DNA of 64,000 nucleotides from Peteryoungia wuzhouensis (GCF_003205195.1 NZ_QJRY01000002.1:124001-188000), one strand, 5' to 3'; positions 17,647 through 27,363 are shown, counted from the first letter of the stretch. Notes: a model not told the origin generated them from the letters alone. Made by a program: numbers and translations.

Positions 17647-18702
17647 TTATTCCGCAGCTTCGGAGCTACCGGATGCGCCCTGTGTCTTCGGCCCACCGGA
17701 TATGTCGACCGCCGCAAAGGCCTCGGCGATCAGGTCCGGCGAAACACCCGGCTTCGTAGCCTCCGACGACAGGATCTGCCGGTAACGCCGGGCGCCGGCA
17801 AAGCCCTGGAACAGCCCGACCATATGCCGCGTGACATGGTTGAGCCGCCCGCCCGACGCGATCACCCGCTCGGCATAGGCGATCATGACATCCCGCACCC
17901 GGTCCCAGTCGACCGGATTGGACGCGTCGCCATAGATCCGCCGGTCGACCTCGGTGAGCAGGGTGGCATTGTGATAACCCGCCCGCCCAAGCATGACGCC
18001 ATCCATCACGGAGAGATGCGCAAGTGCCTGATCCAGGTCGGAAATCCCGCCATTGATCCCGAGAAAGACATCAGGGTTCTCCCGCTTCATCCGGTAGACC
18101 AGCTCATAATCCAGCGGCGGAATTTCCCGGTTCTCCTTCGGCGACAGGCCCTTCAGCCAGGCCTTCCGCGCATGGATCCAGATCGCGTCGGCCCCTGCCC
18201 CGACCATCCGGGCGAGGAAATCGGGAAGCACCTCGGCCGGCTCCTGATCATCCACCCCGATCCGGCACTTGACGGTAACCGGCACCGTCGCCACCTGTTT
18301 CATCGCGGCAACACAGGCCTCGACCACCTCGGGCGTCTGCATCAGACAGGCCCCGAACGTCCCCGACTGCACCCGGTCCGAGGGACAGCCGACGTTGAGG
18401 TTGATCTCGTCATAGCCGTAATCCGAAGCGATCCGGACCGCCTCGACCAGCTTTCCCGGATCCGACCCGCCAAGCTGCAGCGCGACCGGATGCTCTGCCT
18501 CATTGAACGACAGCAGCTTCTCACGCGGCCCATGAATGATCGCATCCGCCACCACCATCTCGGTGTAGAGCAGCGCGTTGGAAGACAGCTGGCGATGAAA
18601 ATACCGGCAATGCCGATCCGTCCAGTCGATCATCGGCGCGACAGCAAACACCGGAGCTCTGAAATAATTGGCATTTTTCTGCTTAACAGACACTTCCGGC
18701 AC
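17647..18702 (-). CDS. dusA: tRNA-dihydrouridine(20/20a) synthase
   Basis: DusA reduces uridine 20/20a in the D-loop of tRNAs to dihydrouridine with FMN and NADPH. The 351-residue protein has the FMN-barrel start VAPMIDWTDRHCRYF, the catalytic cysteine segment NVGCPSDRVQSGTFGACLM, and the tRNA-binding SPKENREIPPLDY and GGRLNHVTRHM regions that mark the DusA subgroup. The start is GTG at 18700-18702, because it gives the expected N-terminus and no nearer ATG fits. Monocistronic. The last about 20 residues (ISGGPKTQGASGSSEAAE) are low-complexity. Confidence 0.94.
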   Translation of the reverse strand: MPEVSVKQKNANYFRAPVFAVAPMIDWTDRHCRYFHRQLSSNALLYTEMVVADAIIHGPREKLLSFNEAEHPVALQLGGSDPGKLVEAVRIASDYGYDEINLNVGCPSDRVQSGTFGACLMQTPEVVEACVAAMKQVATVPVTVKCRIGVDDQEPAEVLPDFLARMVGAGADAIWIHARKAWLKGLSPKENREIPPLDYELVYRMKRENPDVFLGINGGISDLDQALAHLSVMDGVMLGRAGYHNATLLTEVDRRIYGDASNPVDWDRVRDVMIAYAERVIASGGRLNHVTRHMVGLFQGFAGARRYRQILSSEATKPGVSPDLIAEAFAAVDISGGPKTQGASGSSEAAE

Positions 18703-19021
18703 TCTCTGCTTCGCCTCGTTTTACGCTTGGTCGGCACCAGTTTCGCCGATTTTGGCACCAGACTTGGCGCAACGTCCCAAATATCGTTTTCCATAATGCA
18801 GCACGCAAGCGCAAGGACGGTTGATTGGCGCAAGGACGGGTCAGGCGGGATGGCGTGACTTGTCACGCGCCTCACGCGCAATCCGGGCAATGCGCTCCAC
18901 CGGCTACCGACACTTGGTATCGCGTACAGCGATCCGCCTTGATCCGCAATTGCCAACCCGTCTACATCAGAACAGCAAGCTGGTGAAGGGTGCTGCTTGC
19001 CGATCAAAGCGCGGCGAACCC
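18703..19021. other. Intergenic region between dusA and the molybdenum hydroxylase operon end
   Basis: 319 bases with no gene I can support. It must contain the dusA promoter. A perfect inverted repeat GCGTGAC-TT-GTCACGC at 18853-18868 is the one clear structural feature; it is too short-spaced for a good RNA hairpin and looks more like a protein-binding palindrome. No terminator with a T-run is visible for the leftward operon that ends at 19022. Confidence 0.4.
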
Positions 19022-19267
19022 TCAGCCGCCGGCCAGCCTTGGCAGCAGATAGATTTCCACTCCCGTCGGCAGTTCCTTCGACCAGGTGTCGCGATAGATC
19101 GTTCCGTCGATGGCCACCGCGATGCCTCGGTCCATGAGAGGTTCGAGCGCCGGGAACCGTTCAGCCAACCGTTTGAACAGTTCCCGGATATTTCTTGCCT
19201 CGATCTCGACCTTGCTGTTGTTGTCGGCCGCTGCCGCGAGCGAGCCCCACAACGTTACCTCGACCAT
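19022..19267 (-). CDS. MoaD/ThiS-like ubiquitin-fold sulfur carrier
   Basis: An 81-residue beta-grasp protein ending in Gly-Gly (LLPRLAGG), the feature that is adenylated and thiocarboxylated in MoaD, the small subunit of molybdopterin synthase. The start MVEVTLWGSLAAAADN and the IREL..LAERFPALEPLM helix fit. It is the last gene of the molybdenum hydroxylase operon, nine bases after the large subunit, so it probably supports cofactor synthesis or sulfuration for that enzyme. No MoaE is adjacent, so it would have to partner a MoaE encoded elsewhere. Alternatively it could donate sulfur in another reaction. Confidence 0.75.
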   Translation of the reverse strand: MVEVTLWGSLAAAADNNSKVEIEARNIRELFKRLAERFPALEPLMDRGIAVAIDGTIYRDTWSKELPTGVEIYLLPRLAGG

Positions 19268-19276
19268 CTGGCCTCC

Positions 19277-21535
19277 TCAGGCATCGAGCGCCGCCAGGAT
19301 CCGCGGCGGCGACATTGGAATATGCTCCATTCGCACACCCACGGCGTTGGACACGGCATTGGCCACCGCTGCGAGCGGCGGGACGATGGAGGTCTCCCCG
19401 ACGCCGCGAACCCCATAGGGATGGTTGGGATTGGGGATCTCCAGAATTTGCGTATCGATCATGGGCAGATCCGAGCAGACGGGAATACGATAGTCAAGGA
19501 AGCCGGCATTCTGCAGCCTGCCGTCCTTGCCGTAGATATATTCCTCGTTGAGCGCCCAGCCGATGCCTTGCGCCGCGCCGCCCTGATACTGTCCTTCGAC
19601 ATAGGTCGGATGCACGGCTTTGCCGGCATCCTGCACCACGGTGTAACGCAGGACCCTGGTGCCGCCCGTTTCGGGGTCGACCTCGACATCGCAGATGTGC
19701 GTGGCAAAGGACACGCCGGCGCCATCGGCCACGAGTTCGCTGTGACCGGCGATTGGCCCACCCGTGTTGCCGGAGGCCGCTGCAATCTCCTTGAGGGAGA
19801 GAGGCGGAAGATTGCCGTGACTGCTCCCCGTGGCGACCGCATGCCCGCGTTCCCAGGCCACCTCCTCGACGGGAATATCCCACATTTGCGCGGCGCGCTC
19901 GCGCAGGGTCTTCATGGCGTTGCGCGCGGCGGAAATGGTGGCCATCGAGGATGAGAAGGTTCCCCGGCTGCCGTCGGTCATGTCATTGTAGCCGAGACTG
20001 GACGTGTCGGCGATCACCGCTCTGACCTGACCGTAATCGATCCCGAGTTCTTCTGCCGCGACCAGCGACAGCGAGGCGCGCGAGCCGCCGACATCGACAG
20101 TGCCAACCGCCAGCGAAACCGTGCCGTCCATGCCGATGTTGAGATCAACGCAGGTCTGGCCGCCAAAGTTGAACCAGAAGCCACAGGCCATGCCACGCCC
20201 CTGGTTCTCGCCCAGGGGTGCCTTCATATGCGGGTGGTTCTTCACCGCCTCCAGCGTCGGGCCGATTCCGATCGGGCCGTAAACCGGGCCGTAAGACGAC
20301 CTGGTCCCTTCCTTTGCCGCGTTCTGGATCCGGAAGTCGACCGCATCCATGCCGAGTTTCTTGGCAAGTTCGTCGATGGCGCTTTCCACCGCGAAAGCTG
20401 CCATCGGCGCTGACGGTGCGCGGTAGGCGGCGGTCTTTGGCCGGTTGACCAGCACTTCGTAGCCGACCGTCCGGACATTTTCGAGTTTGTAGCAGGCAAA
20501 TGCCGTCATCGCCCCGGTCTCGGCCCAGGCGCCGGTATAGGGACCGCAAGAATAGCGGAGCGTCGCGTCGGCAGCCACAATCGTTCCGTCCTTCATGGCG
20601 CCGATTTTCACGTCGATCGACGTGGCACTCGTGGGACCCGATGCGCGAAACACCTCGTCGCGCGTCATGACCAGCTTGACCGGCCTGCCAGCCTTGCGCG
20701 AAAGCGCCAGCGCGACCGGTTCGGCCCAGACATGGGTCTTGCCGCCAAAGCCACCGCCGATTTCGGACGACGTCACGCGCAGCTTGGAGGCCGCGATCCC
20801 CAGCAACTGGGCGCAATGCTGGCGATAGACGAAGTGCCCCTGCGTACAAACCCAGAGTTCCGCCGTGCCATCGGCGTTGAAATTGGCGACGCAGGCGTGC
20901 GGCTCGATATAGCCCTGATGCGTCTGTTCGGTCTTGAAGGTCCGCTCAACCACGACGTCGGCCTTTGCCATGCCGGCATCGACATCGCCGTGGCCGAACT
21001 GGCTTCGCATCGAGACATTCGACGCGCGCTCGGGCCTGGGCTCAACACCCGCGGTTATGATCGTGTCATTGATCAGAGGGGCGCCATCCGCAAACGCTTC
21101 GTCAACGTCGGTGACATGCGGCAGGATTTCGTATTCGATCTCGATCAGCTTGAGCGCCTGTTTGGCGACGCGCGCATCGACTGCGGCCACGGCGGCGACG
21201 GCATGCCCGTCGTAGAGCGCCTTCCTGCGGGCCATGCAGTTGTCGAGAATGTCATACATCGCCGCGTCACCATCGGTGAAGTCGGGCAGATCCGCCGCTG
21301 TCAGCACAGCCTTGACGCCGGCAAGCTGCTCGGCCTTCGATGTGTCGATCTTGCGAATGATCGCATGGGCATGGGGGCTGCGCAGGATGCGCCCGACCAG
21401 TTGACCCGGCATATTGAAATCTGCGCCATAGCGGGCGCGGCCCGTCACCTTGTCGACCCCATCCGGTCGGATGGGGCGGGTGCCAACGGAGGAGAAGCTG
21501 CGTTTGGCGTGGCTGGGATCAAAATCCATGGTCAT
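19277..21535 (-). CDS. Xanthine dehydrogenase family molybdopterin-binding subunit
   Basis: A 752-residue large subunit of a molybdenum hydroxylase, an enzyme class that inserts oxygen from water into aldehydes or N-heterocycles. Visible signatures are the fused-domain start VGTRPIRPDGVDKVTGRARYGADF, the cofactor segment GGGFGGKTHVW, AYRAPSAPMAAFAVESAIDEL, and the active-site loop RGVGETSIVPPLAAVANA with the catalytic Glu. The CO-dehydrogenase loop AYRCSFR is absent, so this is not CoxL. It overlaps the iron-sulfur gene upstream by an ATGA and is followed by the MoaD-like gene. The substrate is not readable from the sequence; the setting suggests an aldehyde or heterocycle from the neighbouring pathway. 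Confidence 0.9.
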   Translation of the reverse strand: MTMDFDPSHAKRSFSSVGTRPIRPDGVDKVTGRARYGADFNMPGQLVGRILRSPHAHAIIRKIDTSKAEQLAGVKAVLTAADLPDFTDGDAAMYDILDNCMARRKALYDGHAVAAVAAVDARVAKQALKLIEIEYEILPHVTDVDEAFADGAPLINDTIITAGVEPRPERASNVSMRSQFGHGDVDAGMAKADVVVERTFKTEQTHQGYIEPHACVANFNADGTAELWVCTQGHFVYRQHCAQLLGIAASKLRVTSSEIGGGFGGKTHVWAEPVALALSRKAGRPVKLVMTRDEVFRASGPTSATSIDVKIGAMKDGTIVAADATLRYSCGPYTGAWAETGAMTAFACYKLENVRTVGYEVLVNRPKTAAYRAPSAPMAAFAVESAIDELAKKLGMDAVDFRIQNAAKEGTRSSYGPVYGPIGIGPTLEAVKNHPHMKAPLGENQGRGMACGFWFNFGGQTCVDLNIGMDGTVSLAVGTVDVGGSRASLSLVAAEELGIDYGQVRAVIADTSSLGYNDMTDGSRGTFSSSMATISAARNAMKTLRERAAQMWDIPVEEVAWERGHAVATGSSHGNLPPLSLKEIAAASGNTGGPIAGHSELVADGAGVSFATHICDVEVDPETGGTRVLRYTVVQDAGKAVHPTYVEGQYQGGAAQGIGWALNEEYIYGKDGRLQNAGFLDYRIPVCSDLPMIDTQILEIPNPNHPYGVRGVGETSIVPPLAAVANAVSNAVGVRMEHIPMSPPRILAALDA

Positions 21536-22008
21536 GCTCCTCTCATCACGCTGGCGGCGTCCTGGACGGCGCGCACGATCTTGTCATAGCCGGTGCAACG
21601 GCAGAGATTTCCGGCAAGGCCGAACCGGATTTCCTCTTCCGTCGGATCCGGGTTCTTGGCGAGAAGATCCTTCGCCGCAATCAGAAAGCCCGGTGTGCAG
21701 ATCCCGCATTGAAGCGCGGCATGCTCGAGGAATTTCTGCTGCAGCGGATGGAGCTTGTCACCCTGGGCCATGCCCTCGACGGTCTCGATTTTCCGGCCTT
21801 CTGCCTCGGCGCCAAGCACCAGACAGGAACAGACCAGACGGTCATCGAGAATGACGCTGCAAGCGCCGCAATCGCCGGTGCCGCATCCTTCCTTCACCCC
21901 CATGAGGCCCAGGCGATCACGCAACACGTCAAGGAGCGTTTCGTCGGGATGACAGAGGAATTCGGCGTTGTCGCCATTGATTGTCGTGGAAACTGCTATG
22001 CCTGCCAT
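21532..22008 (-). CDS. Molybdenum hydroxylase (2Fe-2S) small subunit
   Basis: A 158-residue electron-transfer subunit with two iron-sulfur clusters: the plant-ferredoxin type C42-x4-C47-x2-C50-x11-C62 and the alpha-helical type CGIC (101/104) plus CRC (136/138). It passes electrons from the molybdenum centre to the FAD subunit. The ATG at 22006-22008 overlaps the stop of the FAD gene as ATGA, so these genes are translationally coupled; an upstream in-frame extension to 22131 lies inside the FAD gene and is rejected. The length is standard for CoxS/XdhA-type subunits. Confidence 0.93.
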   Translation of the reverse strand: MAGIAVSTTINGDNAEFLCHPDETLLDVLRDRLGLMGVKEGCGTGDCGACSVILDDRLVCSCLVLGAEAEGRKIETVEGMAQGDKLHPLQQKFLEHAALQCGICTPGFLIAAKDLLAKNPDPTEEEIRFGLAGNLCRCTGYDKIVRAVQDAASVMRGA

Positions 22009-22868
22009 CACTTCTGTCCCGCACGTTGATAGGCGGTGAGCGCGACCCGCTTGGCCAGCACACCCGCAACTTTTTTCCGGAATTCGATCGTGCCACGCTT
22101 GTCGTCGATCGGGCGACAGGCGGCAGAGCACGTCTCGGCGAGGCGCTCCAACGTCTCCTCATCGACACGCGAACCGACAAGAATCTCGGCTGCCGCTTCG
22201 ACGAGAAGCACGGTCGGTGCCGCAGCCCCAAGGGCGACGCGCGCAAACTGGACCACACCCTGATCGTCGAGTGTCAGGTTGACGGCAGCACTGACAACAG
22301 CGATGTCCATCTCCGTGCGCGGCGTGAACCGCTGGTAGGCATCGCCTGAATTCGGCTGGCGCTTGCCAAGCAAAATGGCTTCGATGATCTCGCCCTTGGC
22401 GAGCGACGTCCTGCCAGGGGCCACGGGCACCTGTTCGACCGGGATCGTGCGGGAGCCGGCTGGTCCCCTGATCAGGGCCTTGGCACCGGCCGCCACCAGC
22501 GCCGGCACACTGTCGGCCGCAGGTGATGCATTGCAGAGGTTGCCGACGATCGTGCAACGTCCCTGCACCTGCTTGGAGCCGATCAGGTTCGCCCCTTCGA
22601 CAACGCCGGGCCACGCGCGCCGAAGACCGACAGTCTCGCCGAGGACTGCGCAGGAGACTGCGGCACCGATGACGAAACCATCGTCGCCTTCCGTGATGCG
22701 GCTCAATCCATCGATGCTCTTGATGTCGATGATAAGGTCGGGCTCGGTAAAGCCGCCTTTCATTCTCACCAGCAGATCGCTTCCGCCGGCCAGAATGGCG
22801 GCCTTGCCCGGGGCCTCATTCAACAGCCCTATGGCATCTTCTAATGAACTCGGACGAATGTAGCGCAA
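22008..22868 (-). CDS. Molybdenum hydroxylase FAD-binding middle subunit
   Basis: A 286-residue CoxM/XDH-type FAD subunit that hands electrons from the iron-sulfur clusters to an acceptor. The FAD pyrophosphate motif is AILAGGSDLLVRMK (about residues 24-37), and the second is TIVGNLCNASPAADSVPAL (about 106-124). The gene order FAD, Fe-S, Mo is that of three-subunit soluble hydroxylases such as carbon-monoxide dehydrogenase relatives, nicotinate or aldehyde dehydrogenases. It begins 103 bases after the amidohydrolase gene in the same direction, so it is probably in the same transcript. Confidence 0.92.
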   Translation of the reverse strand: MRYIRPSSLEDAIGLLNEAPGKAAILAGGSDLLVRMKGGFTEPDLIIDIKSIDGLSRITEGDDGFVIGAAVSCAVLGETVGLRRAWPGVVEGANLIGSKQVQGRCTIVGNLCNASPAADSVPALVAAGAKALIRGPAGSRTIPVEQVPVAPGRTSLAKGEIIEAILLGKRQPNSGDAYQRFTPRTEMDIAVVSAAVNLTLDDQGVVQFARVALGAAAPTVLLVEAAAEILVGSRVDEETLERLAETCSAACRPIDDKRGTIEFRKKVAGVLAKRVALTAYQRAGQK

Positions 22869-22971
22869 ACGATTCCCCTCTTGATCAACTTAGGGCAGAA
22901 ACAGATGTCCGACCCGATAAAGCCAGCAATTTGATGGCCGCCCTTTCGAGCGCCCCGTGACGACATAGGCA

Positions 22972-24639
22972 CTACTGCGTGGCCTCGAAGGTTATCCTTC
23001 CACCGCATATAGTAACAAGGGGCCGAATGGCGGGAATGTCATTTTTCGCCACAGCCTCAATATCGGCAGACAGCACGACGATATCGGCAAGCATGCCAGC
23101 CTTGAGCTTGCCTTTGAGATCTTCAGCGTGTTCCGCATAGGCACCCTCGACGGTATAGCCCCGAAGTGCCTCATGAAGCGAGAAACGCTGGTCAGGCAAA
23201 TGCGGGAGATAGGGCGTGCGATCCATGGAGGCGTGCACTCCCCGCATCACATTCAGATCGGCAACAGGCCAGTCTGAGGAAAAGACAACGTGCGCCCCTG
23301 TCTCCTTGATGGTGCGGAAGGCGTAGAAATACTCCCACCGATCCTCACCAACCACCGTGAGCGTTGGTTCCAACGGAATGCCCATGACGCCGGGCGGATG
23401 CGGCGGCTGCACCGAGGCGATCGCGCCGAGTTCTGCAATACGGGGCAGGTCGTCAGGATGGATGACCTCGATATGTTCTACCCGATGACGCCGGTCTCTG
23501 GGTCCGTTGGCGCGAGCAACGGCTTCATAGCCGTTCAGCACAGAGTGAACCGCCCCGCTGCCGACGGCGTGGACGGCAATTTGCAGCCCCAGTCTGTCAG
23601 CCTCGATCGCGACCTCGTTGAACTGTTCCTGCGAGAAAAGCGGTTCGCCCTTGAAACTAGGCTGATCGGCATATCCGTCAACCATATAGGCCGTGTGCCC
23701 ATCCAGAATGCCGTCATAGAACATTTTCACAAGACCGCTGGACAGCCATTCGGAGTTGTAACGCTCCGTCATGAATGACGCCTTTTTGAGGTCATCCAGT
23801 TTCATGAAGTTCTTGTAGTGGAACGGCACTTTCACACGGCACAGGAGATCGCCATCACGCTGAATTTCCTCGAGGATCTCGAAGGTGTAAAGGTTGCCAT
23901 CCATGTTGTGGATCGATGTGATCCCGTGCTGGGCACACCATTTCAACGCCTCCTTCACCGTTCGGACATCGGCGGCGAACTCGGCCGCGCTCGGCTTCGG
24001 ATCGGGTTCGCCGCCGGTGGTCAAGCCGAGCATCGCTCTGTCAAGACCGCCGAAGACAAGAAGCGGCCCATAGGCTTCCGCTTCATTGAGCTCGCCATTG
24101 GCGAGGCCATCGTCACCCATGACGACGGAATTGCCAGGGCTCAGCTTGAGACCGTGCAGCAACCCTGCCTTTTCAAGCGCGAGCGTGTTGCCCCACATGG
24201 TGTGATTGTCGAACGAGATGAAGGCAAGTGGCCGATCCGGAAGGATCCGATCCAAATGGTGTCTGTCGAGACGGATCCCCTCCCCCAACATCATGTAGCT
24301 GGCCATCTTGCAGGTCAGGAGCTTCGTCTCTGGATTTTTCGCAGCATAATCTCTGACTGCTGCAGCGACGTTTTCGAATCCGAGCACACCCGACAGGTCA
24401 AGATGCGCCAGCTGGGAGCCTCCGCCAAAGAGATGCATATGGGCCTCGACGAACCCGGGCAAGACAGTTCCGCCGCGCGCCGAGATCACTCTGGTCGACT
24501 GTGTCTGCCACGCGCCGATGTCGGCATTCGAACCGACAGCGACAATCTTGCCGTTTGCCACGGCCACAGCCTCGGCTCTCGGAGCTTCGTCATCCATCGT
24601 CAGGACGTTTCCGTCGAGAATGATCAAGTCCGCTTTCAT
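22972..24639 (-). CDS. YtcJ-type metal-dependent amidohydrolase
   Basis: A 555-residue amidohydrolase-superfamily protein. The N-terminal strand set KADLIILDGNVLTMDDEAPR, the metal-binding HxH in PGFVEAHMHLFGGGS, and the C-terminal DIVVLSADIEAVAKNDIPAI composite domain are typical of the Amidohydrolase_3/YtcJ group, which hydrolyses amides or related bonds in small molecules. A VEHIEVIHPDDLPRIAELGA metal-site segment is present. The ATG at 24639 has GGATGG six bases upstream; another ATG at 24666 would add nine residues. It lies between the fused kinase/phospho-lyase and the hydroxylase genes, suggesting it opens or releases a substrate in that pathway; the true substrate is unknown. Confidence 0.88.
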   Translation of the reverse strand: MKADLIILDGNVLTMDDEAPRAEAVAVANGKIVAVGSNADIGAWQTQSTRVISARGGTVLPGFVEAHMHLFGGGSQLAHLDLSGVLGFENVAAAVRDYAAKNPETKLLTCKMASYMMLGEGIRLDRHHLDRILPDRPLAFISFDNHTMWGNTLALEKAGLLHGLKLSPGNSVVMGDDGLANGELNEAEAYGPLLVFGGLDRAMLGLTTGGEPDPKPSAAEFAADVRTVKEALKWCAQHGITSIHNMDGNLYTFEILEEIQRDGDLLCRVKVPFHYKNFMKLDDLKKASFMTERYNSEWLSSGLVKMFYDGILDGHTAYMVDGYADQPSFKGEPLFSQEQFNEVAIEADRLGLQIAVHAVGSGAVHSVLNGYEAVARANGPRDRRHRVEHIEVIHPDDLPRIAELGAIASVQPPHPPGVMGIPLEPTLTVVGEDRWEYFYAFRTIKETGAHVVFSSDWPVADLNVMRGVHASMDRTPYLPHLPDQRFSLHEALRGYTVEGAYAEHAEDLKGKLKAGMLADIVVLSADIEAVAKNDIPAIRPLVTICGGRITFEATQ

Positions 24640-24799
24640 GTCATGCCATCCAATCTCGTTGGTCATTGAGTATTCTGCTGCGCCTTTCGGCCATTGAAAT
24701 GATCAACACGTCAAAGGCAGCCCTTATGGTGAGGCTCAGCGTGATGATCGCGGCAAGGCCTGCCCAGCGGTCTTGCCGGACCAGACCCTTTTCCGATTG

Positions 24800-27142
24800 C
24801 TAGATTTTGAGCAGTGCCTGTTCCAGCGCTGCCACGGCGATGTCGACATGGGCGGGCTGGAGCACGGCAGGCGGCCTGATCTTCAGAATGTTGCCAAGCA
24901 CACCTTCTGAACCGATCAGAACGCCTTGCTCGCGCATCAAGTCCACCACGCGCTTGGTTTCTGCCTTGGCCGGCTCCAGAGTGTGCCGATCGCGAACAAG
25001 TTCGACGCCCAGCGCCAAACCGACCCCGCGCACATCGCCAATCAGATCGAACTTGTTTTTCAACTCAAGCAAGCGCGCCTTCATATAGGCACCGGTGGTC
25101 TTGCAGTTCTCGACCAGATTCTCGTCCCGGATGACATCCAAGACCGCGATGCCCGCGGCACATGAAACGTTGTTTCCCCCGAAGGTGGAGAAGAAGGGAG
25201 CCGTTTTCGTGAAGTGGTCGAGGATCTCCGGCCGGGTGATAAGGACTCCGATGGGATGCCCGTTGCCCGCAGGTTTTCCGATCGTCACGAAATCCGGCAC
25301 GACACCGTGGTGCTGATGGCCCCACATGGCCGTCCCCATGCGTCCAAAGCCGGACTGAACCTCATCAGCGATAAACAGTCCGCCTGCGGCCCTGATCTTG
25401 CTGGCAACCGCAGAGAGATAGCCCTGTGGCACATCCAGCATGCCATTGGTCATGAAGGCTGAATCGACCATGCCGGCGGCGACACCATAGGAGGATTGCG
25501 CAAGGTCGCTGATCGGCGCATCCGCCAGATCGGCATAGCGCTGAGCGATGTTATTGTCTCCCCGCTTGAACGGCCCCCGATAGTCGTCCGGCGGTGTGAT
25601 GACCCGCATATGCGGGAACTTCCAGTTTTCCATGTCATTGGACGGGGAAAAGGGATCAATGGCGTCGGTGACGCCGTGATAGGCAAAATCCATCGCCAGG
25701 CCGCCGGAGCGTCCCGTCCACGCCTTCGCCATGCGCCACGCAATGTCATTCGCTTCGCTGCCGGAATTGACGTAGATGACGGCACTCAGGCTTTTATCCA
25801 GCGTGGCCGTCAACCGTTCGGCATAGGCGATCGACTGCTCAGACAGATAACGCGTATTGGTGTTCAGTTGGCGCATCTGGCGCTCGATTGCCCCGATCAC
25901 ATAGGGGTGGCAATGGCCAACATGCGGCACGTTGTTGTAGCAGTCGAGGTAGGACTTTCCGTCTTTGGCCGTCAGCCAAACGCCCTGCCCCTTCACCAGA
26001 TGCAGCGGCGTGTCGTAGAACATGTAGAGCTTCTTGCCCATCACACTCTTGCGACGTTCCAGCATGCCCTCGACGCTGTCCGAAACCAAGGTCGAAAGGG
26101 GCGGAAGGGCAGCACCGCGCCGCAGGACATTCACAAACACCGTGCGCTGAGCTTCAAGTTCATCCAGCAAGGGAAATGCGCGTCGGCAGTAATCCTCGAA
26201 GATCGACTCCGGGGCCCCACCTTGTGAACGAAGACCCAGGATCAATGGGTTCATCAAGATCCTGGTTTCCACCAGGGGCAGCAAGACCTCCAGCTCCTGC
26301 TCTTCGAGGGGCGTAATCGAATGATAGCCCTTGGTAATTTCCAACATGATGCGCTGATTGTCGGCGCCGGGTATCAGATAGTCCGCAAGGGTGTTGGACA
26401 GATCCTGAATGAGTGCACCGGCAATCATGTCGCCGAAATCAATCACGCCAACGATGCCTTCCCCATCCGTCAAGGTATTGAAGGGATGCGCGTCACCATG
26501 GATAATCTGGGAGCGCAGTGTTTCGAGGATCGGCAACCGGTCTTTGCAGAATGCGGAGATGAGCCGTGCCGAACGGGCCTGTTGCTCCTTAGGCAACACG
26601 CCCACATGGGGCAACAGATCTGCCAGGTGGCGATGATCCCAAGCCAGATGGCGCGTCGCCGGACCAGCATGAATGAAACCGCGCAAGGCCCGGCCCAACC
26701 GCGCCACCAGCTGGCCCACCTCATACAGCCGCTCGCTCGAAAGCGGTGCTGCTCCCAAAACGCTGCCTGGCAGATAAGACAGCACGATCACGCAATGATC
26801 CAAGCCGGCATGATGGAGCTTTGCCAATAACAAGCCATCATTGGTGTGCCTGACGCGCGGAACCGGAAGGCCGGGGTCTGTGCGCGCGATATGTTCCAGT
26901 GCCAGGACTTGGCCCTCGAACACCCCATCGGCTTCTCGCGGACTGCAGAGCTTGAAGAGCCAGACGCCACCCTGGTCATCGCTGACGCGGAAGTTCTGGT
27001 CACGCTCGCCAGACAGCTCACTCCAGGTCCCGCTTAAGCCATAGTGGGACTTGGCGAAAGACATGAGGACGTCAAGCGGCACAGCGGGGGGCTGAAGATT
27101 GTCAAGCAGCGAGGATGACGCGTTAGACAGATGGGGGTGCAT
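24800..27142 (-). CDS. Fused APH-type kinase and class III PLP phospho-lyase
   Basis: A 780-residue two-domain enzyme. Residues about 1-330 are an aminoglycoside-phosphotransferase/hydroxylysine-kinase fold: IIHGDAHPFN (catalytic D217) and VIDFGD. Residues about 345-780 are a class III PLP enzyme with YNNVPHVGHCHP, FIADEVQSGFGRMG, and the PLP lysine K623 in TIGKPAGNGHP. The GKPxGNGxP loop and the ending NILKIRPP are hallmarks I associate with the ethanolamine-phosphate/phosphohydroxylysine phospho-lyase branch, not true transaminases. Expected chemistry: phosphorylate an amino alcohol, then eliminate phosphate and ammonia to give an aldehyde. The ATG at 27142 has GGAGG seven bases upstream; 43 more in-frame codons upstream are probably untranslated. 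It lies between potD and the amidohydrolase. Confidence 0.88.
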   Translation of the reverse strand: MHPHLSNASSSLLDNLQPPAVPLDVLMSFAKSHYGLSGTWSELSGERDQNFRVSDDQGGVWLFKLCSPREADGVFEGQVLALEHIARTDPGLPVPRVRHTNDGLLLAKLHHAGLDHCVIVLSYLPGSVLGAAPLSSERLYEVGQLVARLGRALRGFIHAGPATRHLAWDHRHLADLLPHVGVLPKEQQARSARLISAFCKDRLPILETLRSQIIHGDAHPFNTLTDGEGIVGVIDFGDMIAGALIQDLSNTLADYLIPGADNQRIMLEITKGYHSITPLEEQELEVLLPLVETRILMNPLILGLRSQGGAPESIFEDYCRRAFPLLDELEAQRTVFVNVLRRGAALPPLSTLVSDSVEGMLERRKSVMGKKLYMFYDTPLHLVKGQGVWLTAKDGKSYLDCYNNVPHVGHCHPYVIGAIERQMRQLNTNTRYLSEQSIAYAERLTATLDKSLSAVIYVNSGSEANDIAWRMAKAWTGRSGGLAMDFAYHGVTDAIDPFSPSNDMENWKFPHMRVITPPDDYRGPFKRGDNNIAQRYADLADAPISDLAQSSYGVAAGMVDSAFMTNGMLDVPQGYLSAVASKIRAAGGLFIADEVQSGFGRMGTAMWGHQHHGVVPDFVTIGKPAGNGHPIGVLITRPEILDHFTKTAPFFSTFGGNNVSCAAGIAVLDVIRDENLVENCKTTGAYMKARLLELKNKFDLIGDVRGVGLALGVELVRDRHTLEPAKAETKRVVDLMREQGVLIGSEGVLGNILKIRPPAVLQPAHVDIAVAALEQALLKI

Positions 27143-27316
27143 TCGAATGCCTCCGTTCATGGTTTGCGCACAGCGCGCCGCTCCGGTTCCCCTTGATCTG
27201 GGGAAACGGTTGGCCTCGGGCACTGCGTATCGAGAGTTCGTCGGGGGCAGGCTCTCAGGCTTTCGATGCAATTGCGTCGATTGCGTCCCCGCAAAATACT
27301 GCTCAAGCAGGCAGTC

Positions 27317-27348
27317 GCGACCGGCCTCGGGAGTGGCGGGCCGGTCGC
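27317..27348 (-). terminator. Strong hairpin after the solute-binding protein gene
   Basis: GCGACCGGCC (27317-27326) and GGCCGGTCGC (27339-27348) form a perfect 10-bp stem 15 bases after the potD-like stop codon. No T-run follows, so it is more likely a message-stabilising or attenuating hairpin within the operon than a full terminator. Confidence 0.55.
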
Positions 27349-27363
27349 GGCAGCACTTTCGCG

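Noticed and set aside
19277..22868. Carbon monoxide dehydrogenase (coxMSL)
   Set aside because: Gene order matches, but the large subunit has AYRAPSAP where form I CO dehydrogenase has AYRCSFR.
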